From positions 7,862,181 to 7,926,180 of the forward strand of contig OX424570.1 of NCBI GenBank assembly GCA_949152475.1: 64,000 nucleotides of DNA, given 5' to 3'. Both the position numbers and the translations under genes were made by a program. Positions within the stretch are counted from its first letter, which is position 1; each line of letters starts with the position of its first letter. The notes beneath the pieces were generated by a model. That model searched no databases. It worked only from the letters and a program-made list of their open reading frames with translations, and was not told the DNA's origin. This DNA comes from Terebella lapidaria. Taxonomy: Eukaryota; Annelida; Polychaeta; Terebellida; Terebellidae. This document shows positions 10,489 to 22,359 of the stretch, one piece after another.

Positions 10489-10979
10489 AGGTTCCACATG
10501 AGGAATGTCTTTTATTGTTATGTCTTTTTACGGAACCTTGTTCTGATAACCCATTGCATGGCATTGCGTCCTTCATCCATCGTCGTCCGTCATACGTCTT
10601 ACATTTTTATTTTTATCTCGAATTTACGGTCGAATCTTTTCGAAATTTGCGCTAAAATGCCTAAGAATACAGGGAAGCACTTTTCTGAAAGATTTTTTGG
10701 GCTACCGGACCTTTGGTCCGATAACCTATTGGCATCGCGTTGCGTCCGTCGTCCATCCATCCGTCGTCCGTAAACAATTTTATCTTTAAATTTTTGTAAC
10801 GAATGTGACTTCGTTAAGTTTAGTACCGTCATAGCAGGTTAGTAGACAAACATCACATCACATATCACACATCATATAATGAATAATAATAGTAATGTTG
10901 CCGTTACGTGAGGCCCGAGAACCATGGGAGGGGTCCCCGGAACCACAACGCTTGGGCGTGTTGTTCGTCCGGCCTTGTT
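10489..10979. repeat. Continuation of foldback left arm and internal dispersed repeat
   Basis: Bases 10489-10560 resume the foldback arm and align with the reverse complement of about 11970-12035. The rest holds two copies of a block with GGTCCGATAACC-like and GCGTTGCGTCCGTCGTCC-like motifs (about 10535-10600 and 10700-10775). A related block lies inverted at 57690-57800. No gene is seen. Confidence 0.65.
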
Positions 10980-11970
10980 GATCCTTGGGCATCCTGAGCC
11001 CATTTCCTTGAAAAATAATTCTACTTCCGGTTTGGTGTCATTTGACACCACAGGTGTAATCTGATACCAAACCACACCTAGTATATTGCCAATTAGCCCT
11101 ACGGGTTCGAAAATAATGTCCTTTTTGCTCTACGATCAATATTTACTGAGATATGGAGGTTTTTATGGAAAAGTGGGTGATAATAGGGGAAAGTGTAAAT
11201 TTTTGGCCTTCAAACACACCAAAACGGCCTAATAACTGATCCTTGGGCATCCTGAGCCCATTTCCTTGAAAAATATTTCTACTTCCGGTTTGGTGTAATT
11301 TGACATCACAGGTGTAATTTGATACCAAACCACGCCTAGTATATTGCCAATTAGCCCTATGGGTTCGAAAATAATGTCCTTTTTGCTCTACGATCAATCT
11401 TTACTGAGATATGAAGGTTTTTATGGAAAAGTGGGTGATAATAGGGGAAAGTGTAAATTTTTGGCCTTCAAACACACCAAAACGGCCTAATAACTGATCC
11501 TTGGGCATCCTGAGCCCATTTCCTTGAAAAATATTTCTACTTCCGGTTTGGTGTAATTTGACATCACAGGTGTAATTTGATACCAAACCACGCCTAGTAT
11601 ATTGCCAATTAGCCCTATGGGTTCGAAAATAATGTCCTTTTTGCTCTACGATCAATCTTTACTGAGATATGAAGGTTTTTATGGAAAAGTGGGTGATAAT
11701 AGGGGAAAGTGTAAATTTTTGGCCTTCAAACACACCAAAACGGCCTAATAACTGATCCTTGGGCATCCTGAGCCCATTTCCTTGAAAAATATTTCTACTT
11801 CCGGTTTGGTGTAATTTGACATCACAGGTGTAATTTGATACCAAACCACGCCTAGTATATTGCCAATTAGCCCTATGGGTTCGAAAATAATGTCCTTTTT
11901 GCTCTACGATCAATATTTACTGAGATATGAAGGTTTTTATGGAAAAATGATGATAATAGGGTAAAGTATT
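10980..11970. repeat. 258-bp tandem repeat array, about 3.8 units
   Basis: Units start with GATCCTTGGGCATCCTGAGC at 10980, 11238, 11496 and 11754, a spacing of exactly 258 bp. The second and third units are nearly identical and the first is more diverged, pointing to recent expansion. Each unit has an 84-codon minus-strand open frame that is simply repeated with the unit. I see no evidence that it is a gene. Confidence 0.95.
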
Positions 11971-12291
11971 AATTGTGTAATAGGTTTTCAGAACAAAGGT
12001 CGGTAACCTAAAAACATTCCTCATGTTGAAGCTAATGTTGTGTCAGATTTTCACATTTGTGGGCAATTGACAAAAATCGTTTTCACATTTGTGGTTGATT
12101 TTTTTTTCACATTTGTGGGTGAAGTTTTTTTCACATTTGTGGGTGAAGATTTTCACATTTGTGGGTAGTTGACAAAAAACGTTTTCACATTTGTGGTTGA
12201 TTTTTTTACATTTGTGGGTGATTTACAAAATTTGTTTTCACATTTGTGGGTTTTCACATTTGTGGGCGTTTTAACATTTGTGGGTTCAACA
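11970..12291. repeat. Right inverted arm of the foldback element
   Basis: This is the intact counterpart of the left arm, with about ten CACATTTGTG cores. It is longer than the left arm by one or two repeat blocks, showing repeat-number drift between arms. It contains the uninterrupted version of the DIRS target site at about 12024-12045. Confidence 0.88.
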
Positions 12292-12297
12292 GGCGTG

Positions 12298-12660
12298 CTT
12301 TCTTGATACCAGACACTGTGTACTGTGGTAACCTTTGATCACCTGCCTTTTCAATGATTTTAGATAGCAATGGAAGGTTCGATACCGGTCTATAGTTTGA
12401 CGATTCTCTAGTGTCAGACCCATGTTTTTTTCCAAAATGGGTGTGATCAAGGCTCGCTTGAGTGAAGAAAAAAAACACGACTGAAGAGCGAGAAGTTCAC
12501 GATTGCAGTCATCAAGGGCAGCGAAACCTCCTGACATTTTTCCACCAGCCAAGTTGGGGTAGATCACTTCGCGATGATCTCGAGGGTGAAGATTTGATGA
12601 TGTTACTGACTTCGTCTGATGTTAGCGTTTTGAAGTTCTCGAGTTTGCATGTGTAGAATA
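12298..12660 (-). pseudogene. LINE reverse transcriptase, N-terminal fragment
   Basis: This is the upstream half of the LINE at 1085-1564. The minus strand shows ENFKTLTSDEVSNIIKSS, then an altered stretch, then ASLDHTHFGKKHGSD and SNYRPVSNLPLLSKIIEKA, the conserved block before the fingers of CR1/Jockey-type reverse transcriptases. It ends at VSGIKKAR where the GGCGTG duplication lies. Frameshifts and divergence show that it is dead. The endonuclease domain and 5' end are not recognisable further to the right. Confidence 0.8.
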
Positions 12661-13217
12661 TCTAGCGACTGTTACGGCCCGTCCCTCTCCGCACACATGC
12701 AGCACCATGACAACACGCCCACGCTCACTCGACACGGCACATCACACGATCAATACTCACATAACCACACTAAACCACACGACCCAATCGATACACTTGC
12801 TGCTGTAGCTTGTATACATATACTTCCTGGTCATGTCTGATAGTAGTTTCATGACCATGTAATCTCTGTGCTGTGGCAAACGGCCGGGCAACGGCATGGC
12901 AACTGCTTCTGCCAAGTTTGTCAGAATATTGACAATGTCTACAGTTTCTGTGCTGGTATTCCCCACGGTGGCTAGGCGTTACGCATTATAAGCGAGTTCA
13001 CGATCTCGCGTGCGCAAGGAATGTGGGTAATGTCAAAGGTCAATGTCACTTCAGAATTAGGTCATCAGCTGTCAGAGAGCTGTCAAAATTGCATGCACTG
13101 ATGTAGATATCCCATCACGCTTTAGAAGCCATATATCAACAGCCAACCTATATCTATCCATCTCTAATATCATTTTTACCACCTAATTATTCCAACACAA
13201 ACTCAAATCCGCCGATT
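12661..13217. other. Non-coding
   Basis: No gene was recognised. The stretch may contain one end of the ISL2EU-like element that follows, but I could not find matching terminal inverted repeats here and at 19.1-19.8 kb. Confidence 0.4.
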
Positions 13218-16200
13218 ATGCCATCATTAGGGCATTTTGATACATGGCCGAAAAATCGCCTGAAGCCGTACCTGAAAGCATAGGGGTTGCCAGTCACTGG
13301 GTCAGTCCACGAACTGAGAGCGCTGTCATATGCAGCCCAAGTCATGAAGGTGCCTGAAATATTGGACCCAAAACAAGAAGATGCACAAAGGTATGTGATT
13401 AACAGGCATTGCCAGCCACACAGCGAGTGGGTACCCCATCTAGTATATGTGATATGATTGAATGAAAGTAGAGTCGTGATCCTGGCTATGAATGGACAAT
13501 AGTAAATATGATGAAATATTAATTATTGAATGTTGATGAAATATACTACAATGATAAATATACAGCTAGACATGTTGTTTGTAGACAAGGATCTACATGT
13601 ACTAGTACCAGCTAGTAATTATATAGTAATATTTTAGTCCTAAACGCATAGAGTACAGATGTGAAATGTAATAAATTTCTAACATATCTAAATGTATATA
13701 TGTTAAATATTTATTTCCCAGGTGCCATGACTGATAGTATTTAGCATAGAACTATATACTTCCATGGTATTTGTAAATATAGGCTACATGGAAAATTTAT
13801 ATTTTCTATTTTAGGTGCAACTCCCAAGTAGCGTGACTCTCCCTGACCCACTTTGTGACCTGAAATCTTCATGGATTCATGAACAGCAAGGGAGGGATAA
13901 CTGGCCGCCAACAATGTACTGTGATATGGCGAAGTATCTGATCGCCAGAGGAGAGAGACATCTGGAGCATCGGTTGATGGGCGACTATAAGGATGGCAAA
14001 GCGTACTCCTACTTTGATGCAGGCTTCATAGAGGGGGTCCAGTAACAGGGCATCAACGACCAGTCTGATGTGTGCTTCATCAAGTCTTTGAGTGCCCGGT
14101 CACAGAGGAGGAGTGATGAACCTCACAAGGTGTGGATTGCTCTGGAGAAGGAAACTGGCAAGATCTTGACAGCATACTGCTCTTGCTTTGCAGGGTATGT
14201 TTATCAATATTATAATATTTCATTAGGCATTAAGAAGCTGTGGAGCCTAAATATTACACAGACATGAAATGACGATCAAATTGAAATCCATAATAATGGC
14301 AAAAATGGGACATAGTACTGTCAGATTTCAATATGTTTTTGTACTTGACGTATCAACAGTATATATCATGAAATTCTATAACCTGCATACATTCAAAATG
14401 GAATGTCGTGGACTATCATGGGCCGCACAACTACCAATACCAGAGTATATACTCATATTTAATGTTTCATATGTTACACATGTCTATTAATTACTAATTC
14501 TTATGACTAAGTTTATGATATAAATATATTGTTCAAAGTTATGCTGATTTTGTTGTAATAAGAATGTATGTATTTTGTTCCAAGCAGCAGATGGGCTAGA
14601 CTCTTGAATGGGATTACCCACAAGTTAAAACGACAAGTAACTTGAAGTCACTTGAATTTTATACAAGAAGTAAACCGAACTACAAATATTTAGTGATGAA
14701 TCATTTCATCAATCATCATGAAAATTAAGATAAAATCAATGGACACATCGAAGGGGCAAAGGCAAAGGTCTCGAGGTCACCAAGATAAAGAATATGGAAT
14801 GGAGGAAGCCTAACTGGAAGCCTAACTGGAGCAAAGGCGGTAAAGGAACTCCTATCAACACTGTGGCTCGCAAGCATTATTAGCCTCTTCCCAAAGAACC
14901 ACCAGCTAGTCGCTGGACTGTATGTTTCATGCAAAGAGTCTTGTGCACTACAATATGCACTACCATGCCAAACACATTCCTTTCGGCCTGAGGATGACAT
15001 CAATGTTGAAGGTGAAGTTCAGGTGCAGACGACAGCTTCGATACCTGAGCCTGTTACCAAGCTGCTTCGAGATGATGATACACTGCCCAGTTTCACAGAG
15101 GATCAGGTGGCTGTTTTGGCGAATGCAACATCCAGTCAGTCAAGAAATGCCCCGTGGAAGCAGCAGAGGATTGGTCCGATCACAGCTTCGATAGTCAAGT
15201 CAATTCTTGTGCGAGCACAACGTCTGGCAAAGGGAGACTCAGATTTCTCAGATGCACTGCTCGACACCATAATGGGAAGGAAGTATGTTCCTGGTGGTCG
15301 ACCTGCCATCAAATACGGTCAGCGTATGGAACCTGTGGCAAGAGAAAGTTACATAAACTACATGCGACCCATGGGACACAAAAATCTCGTCGTTGTGGAA
15401 ACAGGTCTGATTGTCATGAAGGACAAAGCATTCTTCGGGGCCAGTCCTGACAGTCTGGTGCATTGTGCATGCTGCCAGCCAAACAATGGTATGTTGGAAA
15501 TCAAGTGCCCGCTTTCGATAGCCCACTCAAGATCCTCAAATCACACCACCAGCCTACTTGACTGTGACGGACGATCAACTGTCTCGGCGGTGCTCACATC
15601 CTTACTTCAGCCAGGTGCAACTGCAAATGGCTGTGAAAGGTGCAGCCTGGTGCGATTTCTACGTCTACACTAAATCAGGACAACACTGCGAGCGAATACT
15701 GTCTGACGCGAACCATCAGAATGAGCTCATCAAAGCATCAAAAGTAGTTTTCCAGAAGTATGTCATTGCGGAGATCAAGAACCCAAGACCTTCCACTACT
15801 GAGTGTCAAGGTACATATTTACATCTTGTGTATATCAATGAACTTTGAGCATCTTGCTGAATTTTAATGTCAAATTCCCCTTCTTCCATATTTATCAGAG
15901 GATAATCACATAGTGTTTCTTTATCTTTTGTCTATAGACACACCACTTGAGATCGGTGCTCCAATCGTAGCTGCGGAGACAAGCTCCCCATCATCCCCTC
16001 CCCCTGCAAAGAAAAAACGGCAAGCAACCATATCTAAAGTGAAAAGATCTGCAGGCCCAGTCTACCTGTGCGCGATTTGTCAACGCCTCTATGTAGACAA
16101 AGACAATCTAAATCTAATAATGACAACAGTGTGGGTTGTGACAAATGTCAGGGATGGTTTCACTGGGGTTGTGTTGGGTTCAATGAGGAGGAAATTGATG

Positions 16201-16238
16201 AAGATTGGTATTGCCCTGAATGCTCAAACACATGTTGA
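13218..16238 (+). pseudogene. YqaJ-domain nuclease gene with SWIM and PHD motifs, decayed
   Basis: This looks like the accessory nuclease gene of an ISL2EU-like transposon, with introns. Exon 1 (13218 to about 13390) reads FDTWPKNRLKPYLKA then TAG then GLPVTGSVHELRALSY, so it has one nonsense codon (13281-13283). Exon 2 (from 13815) reads to FDAGFIEGVQ, a TAA at 14043, then on to YCSCFAG, the first half of a SWIM zinc finger, before a GTATGT donor. Exon 1 and exon 2 do not join cleanly in phase. The YqaJ exon (from about 15000 to 15810) has RIGPITASIVKS, FGASPDSLV and LEIKCP, the PD-(D/E)xK residues, then a frameshift near 15530 before FSQVQLQMAVKGAAWCDFYV. The last exon (15938-16238) holds CAIC, a frameshift, and then GCDKCQGWFHWGCVGF...WYCPEC, a complete PHD pattern. 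Two stops and two frameshifts make it a pseudogene. Confidence 0.75.
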
Positions 16239-17410
16239 ATTTTGGTGTCGTACGTGTTTGTGTATTGTGAGTTTTGATTAAGCTCTATTCAGGGATCCAG
16301 TGAGACCAACAAATTGTTGGAATTCCTTCATATTGATGTTGCCGATATGAAGTAGTTTTACAGATTCAAACATTTACAGATTCATTTTCATTCCCGTGAA
16401 TATAGCTTGTCCTTGATTTGTAACAAGGTTTATGGTTACAATGAAATCTCCAATTGAATTTTATTGATGACTGATTAACAAATATTTATGTATTCACTGC
16501 GATAGTATTTACAAATAATTTACTATTTATTTATGTATACCCAATTTTCACATGTATCATTTGATATGTTTTCTTTGCATATATTTCTTTTGAACAACTG
16601 CAAAATAAATATTTGTGAACTGCTTGCAAACGTTACCATTTATTGTTATATTCCTTGTAGTATACATCCAAGCATGAAACATAATGTACTTAATCACCTA
16701 ACCAGTACTAGTTTCTAAACAATATTCATGGAACCATACAGTCTGTCACCACTATTTTTTTCTGACAACTATTCCCATAAACATTGTACCAGAAACCCAT
16801 AAGAGATGGGTTTCTGATTGTACTAGTAAATATATGCTGACTAGCACCACTTACACTTTGATTCTTCCACAAAAGGACACCAGAGTGACTCAACCTTGTC
16901 AAGTGACATATACAGTGTTGCTAAATACAGCAGTTCCCATCATCACGACAAACATACATTACAATATTCAAATGCTCGGTATGAATAAATTAAAATTGGA
17001 TTGCAAATCGAATGAAATGACGTGTAAATGCATATCTCAACTTAGCTAGTGAAATTTAGTACTGGGGTGCGTGCTCGATGCAGCATTTGGTATCATCCCA
17101 ACATATGCTATATACACATTACATAATACACAATACAACCCCATGTCATGAAACATATATATCAAGCTGGAGCTCTGCCTGACATACAATAGACTCATGA
17201 AGCCGAACAGCTATCTAAAGAATCAAACCTTGAGGCAAGTTTATAACTCCCAGCACAATATAGGCCCCACACACAGTGTCAGTTAAGGACACATCTTACA
17301 CAAAAAAATTCATGGACAATGCATCGCTAAACCTAAATACTAAACAATAAAATCCTTAAGGTCTCAGCATATATCATACAATGACACACATTGACACATG
17401 TAGATATTAA
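16239..17410. other. Non-coding spacer between convergent genes
   Basis: A+T-rich sequence without a recognisable gene. A perfect 10-bp stem with a 5-base loop (AGAAACCCAT / ATGGGTTTCT) sits at 16791-16815. Confidence 0.5.
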
Positions 17411-19170
17411 TTAGTATCTATCTCTCAACGAGTGTCTTTCGCAAGTTGCGAGGGCGGCACAGACAGTGACGATGTCATCTAGGATCGGTATGAGGTTGAT
17501 TGGAACTGTGTTTTCGAGAATGGCGAACCACTCGAGTCGTCCTGAAAGTAGAATTTAATCAAATATTGATTTCATTCATTTCAACGAAACCGATATGAAT
17601 TTAATACCAATCATAAGAATCTACATGATCTCGGAATTCCTGTGCGAACTGTTGATTATATCAGAATTTTATTTGTGACACACCAGTACTTGTATAATTT
17701 TTCCCATCAGGTGGTACTGGCCTATTGCTCTCTCAACATGAATGCGAACATTGGCCACCCTCTTTGTTTTGGTGACGGCAGCCCTGGTCTGCTGATCTGC
17801 ACCTGAGCTTGGGGGTGGAATCTCCAGCCGTGCATGACGCTGTAGAAGGTCACTTGCGATGGTGAAGCCACTGTCTGCGAGGACAACATCGCCAGGATCC
17901 ACCTTGTCCATGAAACCAGAATCAAGCGTGACTGTTGGTCAGACGAGCGTCCACCATACCCACTTGACAGAAAACTGATTGCACCGTTGGGGGAGATGGC
18001 CACGATGTACTTGACAGTATTGTGCTTTTTGTAGTCACTCCACGTTAATTGCTGGAGCTCAAGATGGCAGGGCTTGTTGATGAAAATTTATGTGCAGTCA
18101 ATGGTACATCGCAGTTGAGGATATCTCCTCGCCAATTCCTCCGGCATGTGCTGCAGCACCGCCTTTTTTTCTGGCCAAAACACAAGAGCTCGCAGATGTC
18201 TGGCCATCAAGGGGATCCATGTGTTTAGAATTTTAGAACATAGTCCCGCATATATCAGAAATATGTCACACAATAGTGAGCTGGTTATACCAAGCCGCAG
18301 CTTCATGAGCACAAGTACCAGTTCTTCGAAGCTCAAAAGCTTTCTTTGTGGTCCGGATCGACATGGTGATGCTTTGAACTTGCAACTCTGGTGCCAGCCC
18401 AGTATCGCACTTCCTTCATCTTTGGGTACAGCAAGCGGTGGAGACTATCCAGTGTGGCCCGATCCTTCAATCCAGTGTTGAGGTTGACTTTGGAGTCTGT
18501 GTCAACAAAGCGATTGGTGATTGATTGGTGATTGATGTTGTACATGGAACACTCTCCTCATGTGTACTGCCCAACTGCAACTATCCAATCATCTCTTGCA
18601 ACCTGATAGTCTCTTTCTGCAGTTCCTCACATCTTGGACACTTTGAATCCTCCGAGGCTGTTCTGTTGTAGGTGTGGTCACAGTCAGGGGGATCAGAAAA
18701 GCCAGGTTCTGAAGTGTCTGGGGGTGTCAGGTTTGGTTCTTGTGTGTCCTGCGGCTCCAGCTCCAGCCATCTCTTACGGCTTGCTGTCGTTAGTGGCATT
18801 CGAACCTTGGGTGATTTCCGAGCGGATGGGACATCTCCTATCTTGTACCCGAGATTTTCAGATGGATAGGGATGTTTGCAGGTGGGCTTGCCATCAGCAA
18901 AATGCTTGGAGCAAAGTCGTGATTTCCTATAAATGAGAGGAATTAACTTGAAATGTTTGTTGATAATATTCATATATAGATATATCTGTAAGTGCTACAA
19001 TTATTTTCAAGACAACCATTCACAGAATTTTGTTGAATTATCACTCACGCTCTTGCATTCCATTTTTTTCCTGTTCAGAGCTTAATCCACATCCTTCTTC
19101 CTTGAGGGTCTCGCTGCTCTGTTGGGAACGTCCACAGTATGAATGGTGGCGGGCATGTGCATTGCCCACT
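17411..19170 (-). pseudogene. THAP-domain DDE_4 (Harbinger/ISL2EU-like) transposase, decayed
   Basis: A minus-strand transposase with remnants of introns. An upstream exon around 19050-19170 has THAP-like traces (WIKL, KKWNAR) with a frameshift. The next exon (from about 18930) gives SRLCSKHFADGKPT, the end of a THAP DNA-binding domain. Further on are LNTGLKDRATLDSLHRLLYP and SFEELVLVLMKLRLGITSSL, then ARRYPQLRCTIDCT with the first catalytic Asp, a stop, and LTWSDYKKHNTVKYIVAISP. A frameshift near 17930 leads to DSGFMDKVDPGDVVLADSGF (second Asp; the usual DRGF is DSGF here) and NVRIHVERAIGQ (catalytic Glu). A last exon at 17541-17411, after a CAG acceptor, encodes the usual C-terminal helix (LEWFAILENTVPINLIPILD) and stops. 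Stops and frameshifts make it inactive. Confidence 0.82.
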
Positions 19171-20037
19171 GTTTGTAGGATCCCACCACTCACCCCAACA
19201 AAATTCTTTTTATTCCAAATCTCTGACAGTGCACTGACGAACAATGCAATATCGATTTACATGATAAACCGAGCGTGCAGTAAACAAGTCTTGGCTGTCG
19301 GCGACTATGGTACAGTTTATGCATGCTAAATATCATGTATGAACGTGACTGTAGATGAGGCGTTTTTGTATCCTCTTTCGCCGAGGGTGAGCTGGGGACC
19401 GTTAATGTATATTAAATATTATATAATTTTTTTGCTCTCGCATTAGAGATACACTATTGATATATATATATTGCGTTGCATGCCCCGACAGTCAGTGTGT
19501 GTGTGTGAGTGACACTGTGCTTGCCAGTTGTGATGTGAATAAAGCGAGCGACTCATACTCGCTCTGACGCCGGCGTAGTGAATTATTCCAACACTTGAAT
19601 AATAATTTAATTTATTAATTATTTGAAAGAGCACAACTCCTTTCATGTTGTGCTTATAACCTGAGACATGATTTACATATATTATTCACAACTGTGATTT
19701 CCATTCCATGTCACCACAACATTTATTACAAGTTAGTAATACTACTACTGCATGCCTTACTATTATTACTTGAGTGGAAAATATATACTATATATATACG
19801 CCTACAGAGAAGTAAAATCCACCAGTGACGTCACTCTATTGTTCAACCTTTCCATTACCAATAGGTGATGGAGAGCATTCTTTCAAGTAATGTTTTCCAG
19901 GAATTATTGGATTTATGCAAAATTCGTCGTATGTACACATGTGAAAAAACAAACTGATCTTTACCAAAATTTATTCAGAATGCATTTTTTTTTTCATATT
20001 GATCAGATACGGACATGTACACACACGTCATTCTTCA
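19171..20037. other. Non-coding, simple repeats
   Basis: No gene is seen. It holds short TA and GT microsatellites near 19456-19470 and 19495-19510. The right end of the ISL2EU-like element may lie here. Confidence 0.4.
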
Positions 20038-21851
20038 TTAATTGAGAAGTTCGATATTGATAGGCAGACTCAAACTAGTGGAGCTGTGTTTTTCAATATC
20101 CATCAGATTAGCCTCTGGTGCAGAGGTTGTGATCACTGGCGTTCCACCCTGGACGATAGAGCTGATTTTCTGGCGCTTTTTGTCCCCTGTTCTCTTGTAG
20201 TCGCGAATTGACAGTGATTTGTGACCAGTGATTTCCGCAATTACCTGCTCATCGACGTCGGCGTCGTAAAGTCGGGTTGCGGCTGATGATCGTAACGAGT
20301 GGTTTGTACGAAATCCACCCAAACCAGCCCTGCTACATAGGATCTACCAGATGTCAGACCCACGAGCCACTCTGTCCAATGGCCTCAGGTAGAAACCAGG
20401 AAGCGTATCCATATGTTTAGGACAATGTGACAGGTAAGTCTTGTATATTTGTACCGGACACCTGGCGATGACGGGGTTGGGAAATGCGTCGACACACTTT
20501 CTTTTCCTTGCACCATCTTTCAGACCTCCATGGTTTGCTTCGATTTATCCTCAGTGTATCGGAGTACCTCAATTCCGGATGGCAAGGAGACACACCTCTC
20601 CGCCCCTCATTGTTGAGGCCTATAGTGCAGAACATGGTATGCAATAGTTTTTGTGGAGAATCCGTACCCAGAATGCCCATGTTCCACATTTTCTCTTCCT
20701 CCTCGACAGTAATGATTTCCGCCTGGCGTTGGGGTCGGGTAACTCTCGACTGAGCTCTGTGCTTCATGAGGTTCCGATCCAACGTGTTCCGATCATCAAG
20801 GAAGAACTTGTAGGATTTCCCCTGCAACTCCAGGTGGAGCTGGATCATAATGACGAAGGAACGGATGGTGGCTCCTGAATAATCGTTACCGTCGGCGCGT
20901 TTCACCTCGCTGATGAATCTACTGGTGTTGTTGTTAAGCTCATCAACTGTCATCCCCTCAAGGTCACTAGTGATGGGACTCATGCTTCAAGAGGCATCAT
21001 GGGCGCGACGATTACGCTCTATTCGCCAGTCCTTGAACAATGACACAGCCCAGTCGATTTTTGCGTGCGTGCTCTCAGCAAAACTGCAAAATAGACATGA
21101 AGTTGGTTCATTCAAGTGATGAGAACAAGCATATTTGACTAAAGGAGTGACCGATCTAGGTATTTTTCTTTTCCAACCGTTGTGTTCTGTTAAATGGTGA
21201 CATCATTCCGCCAGAATACTTGTGTTATTGATAATGATAAAGTTGCAAATTTGTGGCACAATTACTTCCAGTCCGTCTGGGTACAAATGGGGGAAATCAG
21301 GGTAAGAAATAGAGAACGTAATCTCACCGTTTGGTCCCTAATTTTGTCACTTCAGCTTGGGTCAAAGGCTCTTTGAAACGACTGCTGGGAGCCGATGCAC
21401 ACGTAGGCCTACTCACAGCATAAACAGCTTCTGCATCCTGGCTGGCATGTACCAGTTCATCGTCGCTGATGTCAGAGAACTGTGGCTTTGTGGATTCCAT
21501 CTCTGCCTTCGGATTCGGGAAGTTTTCAGCTTCTGCTACCTGGCTTGCGTGCACCAGTTCGTCGTCGCTGATGTCAAAAAACTCTGAATTTGTGGATTTC
21601 ATTTCTGTTTTTACTTCCGTGTCCAGAAAATTTGAAGCTTCTGCTATCTGACTTGCGTTCACAATTTCTTCGCCGCTGACATCGGAGAACTGTGGGGAAT
21701 ATCGGTCATGCACGTCGACAGGAGCATCCGTAGACAAGGCATCATTCCACAGGTCCAGTGAGTCTTCGATAGCACACTGCGTATCGTAGGTTTCGTTCGG
21801 ATCTCGAAAACTATTTTGCGTGAGAAAAAGCAGACTGCTGTCCAAATCCAT
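20038..21851 (-). pseudogene. Crypton-like tyrosine recombinase with acidic N-terminal repeats, decayed
   Basis: The minus-strand first exon (21851-21323) encodes an acidic protein start with three copies of a motif like FSDISDDELVHASQxAEA and ends RFKEPLTQAEVTKLGTKR before a GTGAGA donor. The second exon begins after a CAG near 21086 with HAKIDWAVSLFKDWRIERN, then has a stop, then MTVDELNNNTSRFISEVKRA. The region 20038-20680 holds the recombinase: GLNNEGRRGVS (first Arg region), CPVQIYKTYLSHCPK, PGFYLRPL, then FRTNHSLRSSAATRLYDA (His-x-x-Arg) and ITGHKSLSIRDYKRT (His and nucleophile Tyr). The organisation matches Crypton-type and related DUF3504 recombinases of animals. At least three stops or frameshifts are visible, so it is not functional. 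Confidence 0.78.
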
Positions 21852-22359
21852 GATTGCAAGAAAATATCGGAAGTCGCAAGTCGTTTATATAGAGACATTC
21901 GTGCGCCAACTGTGAACAACTCACCACTATACGTCCATAGGCGGATCCAAGGGGTGGGAGCCCCTGGAATAAGTGCTGAAATGTGCTTGGAATTAGTGTA
22001 ATTACAGTGAGTTTATGAGGAATTTATACTATGAAAGGGCCAAGAAGCTACTGCCACATATATAAAAAAAACTGGCAGAGTGGCATCTGGTACCGCAATG
22101 GACTGACATCCTGTGTTGAAGTTCGCATTCGAACTCCATGTTGTGTAAAGGGACATTGACCTTCGACCCTAACCACAAAGCACAAATCTAGGTGTAATGT
22201 ATCATTTGTTTATTTGCTATACTTTACGCGATTTGCGTGAGGGCATTACGCGTATGTGCATGAGTAAATATTTTGTTGAAGATGGGATATTTCTTTCCTA
22301 ATACGGATCTTCCTCAGATTTACTGGTTCATTGATGAAATAAATCACTGTGGCGATACT
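21852..22359. repeat. Mixed repeats with tRNA-like SINE head
   Basis: At 22071-22137 there is a tRNA-like stretch with a box A-like TGGCAGAGTGGC and a box B-like TTCGCATTCGAACTCC, which suggests a tRNA-derived SINE on the plus strand. At 21941-21975 GGCGGATCCAAGGGG resembles the left end of the hAT-like element at 6060. Neither has a definable 3' end. Confidence 0.45.

Larger units (their letters stand above)
1571..12291. mobile_element. Foldback-like DNA transposon with minisatellite inverted repeats, 6-bp TSD
   Basis: This element is bounded by inverted ends that begin TGTTGAACCCACAAATG and is flanked on both sides by GGCGTG (1565-1570 and 12292-12297), read as a 6-bp target duplication. 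Excision with one duplication copy restores the LINE reading frame across the junction, which confirms the borders. The inverted arms are 200-300 bp and consist of repeats of CCCACAAATGTGAAAA. The interior (without the later DIRS insertion) is about 1.4 kb and carries 258-bp tandem repeats but no transposase, so the element is non-autonomous. Long inverted arms made of tandem repeats are typical of foldback elements. I do not assign a superfamily. Dada-type elements have 6-7-bp duplications, but nothing else links this element to them. Confidence 0.8.
13218..19170. mobile_element. Decayed ISL2EU-like DNA transposon (two convergent genes)
   Basis: A plus-strand YqaJ/SWIM/PHD gene (13218-16238) and a minus-strand THAP plus DDE_4 transposase gene (19170-17411) lie tail to tail. 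The ISL2EU group in the PIF/Harbinger-ISL2EU-Spy clade is known to encode a DDE transposase and a YqaJ-type nuclease. The pairing, not the termini, supports the call. Both genes are broken and borders are approximate. Confidence 0.6.

Noticed and set aside
11143..11913. Three identical 84-codon genes on the minus strand
   Set aside because: They are copies of the same frame in the 258-bp tandem repeat. They have no domain, and nothing but the repeat explains their conservation.
16791..16815. Histone mRNA 3' stem-loop
   Set aside because: The stem is 10 bp and the loop 5 bases with the wrong sequence, and no histone gene is near.
22071..22137. Functional tRNA gene
   Set aside because: Box A and box B are recognisable, but the acceptor stem does not pair and no clear anticodon arm forms; a SINE head fits better.
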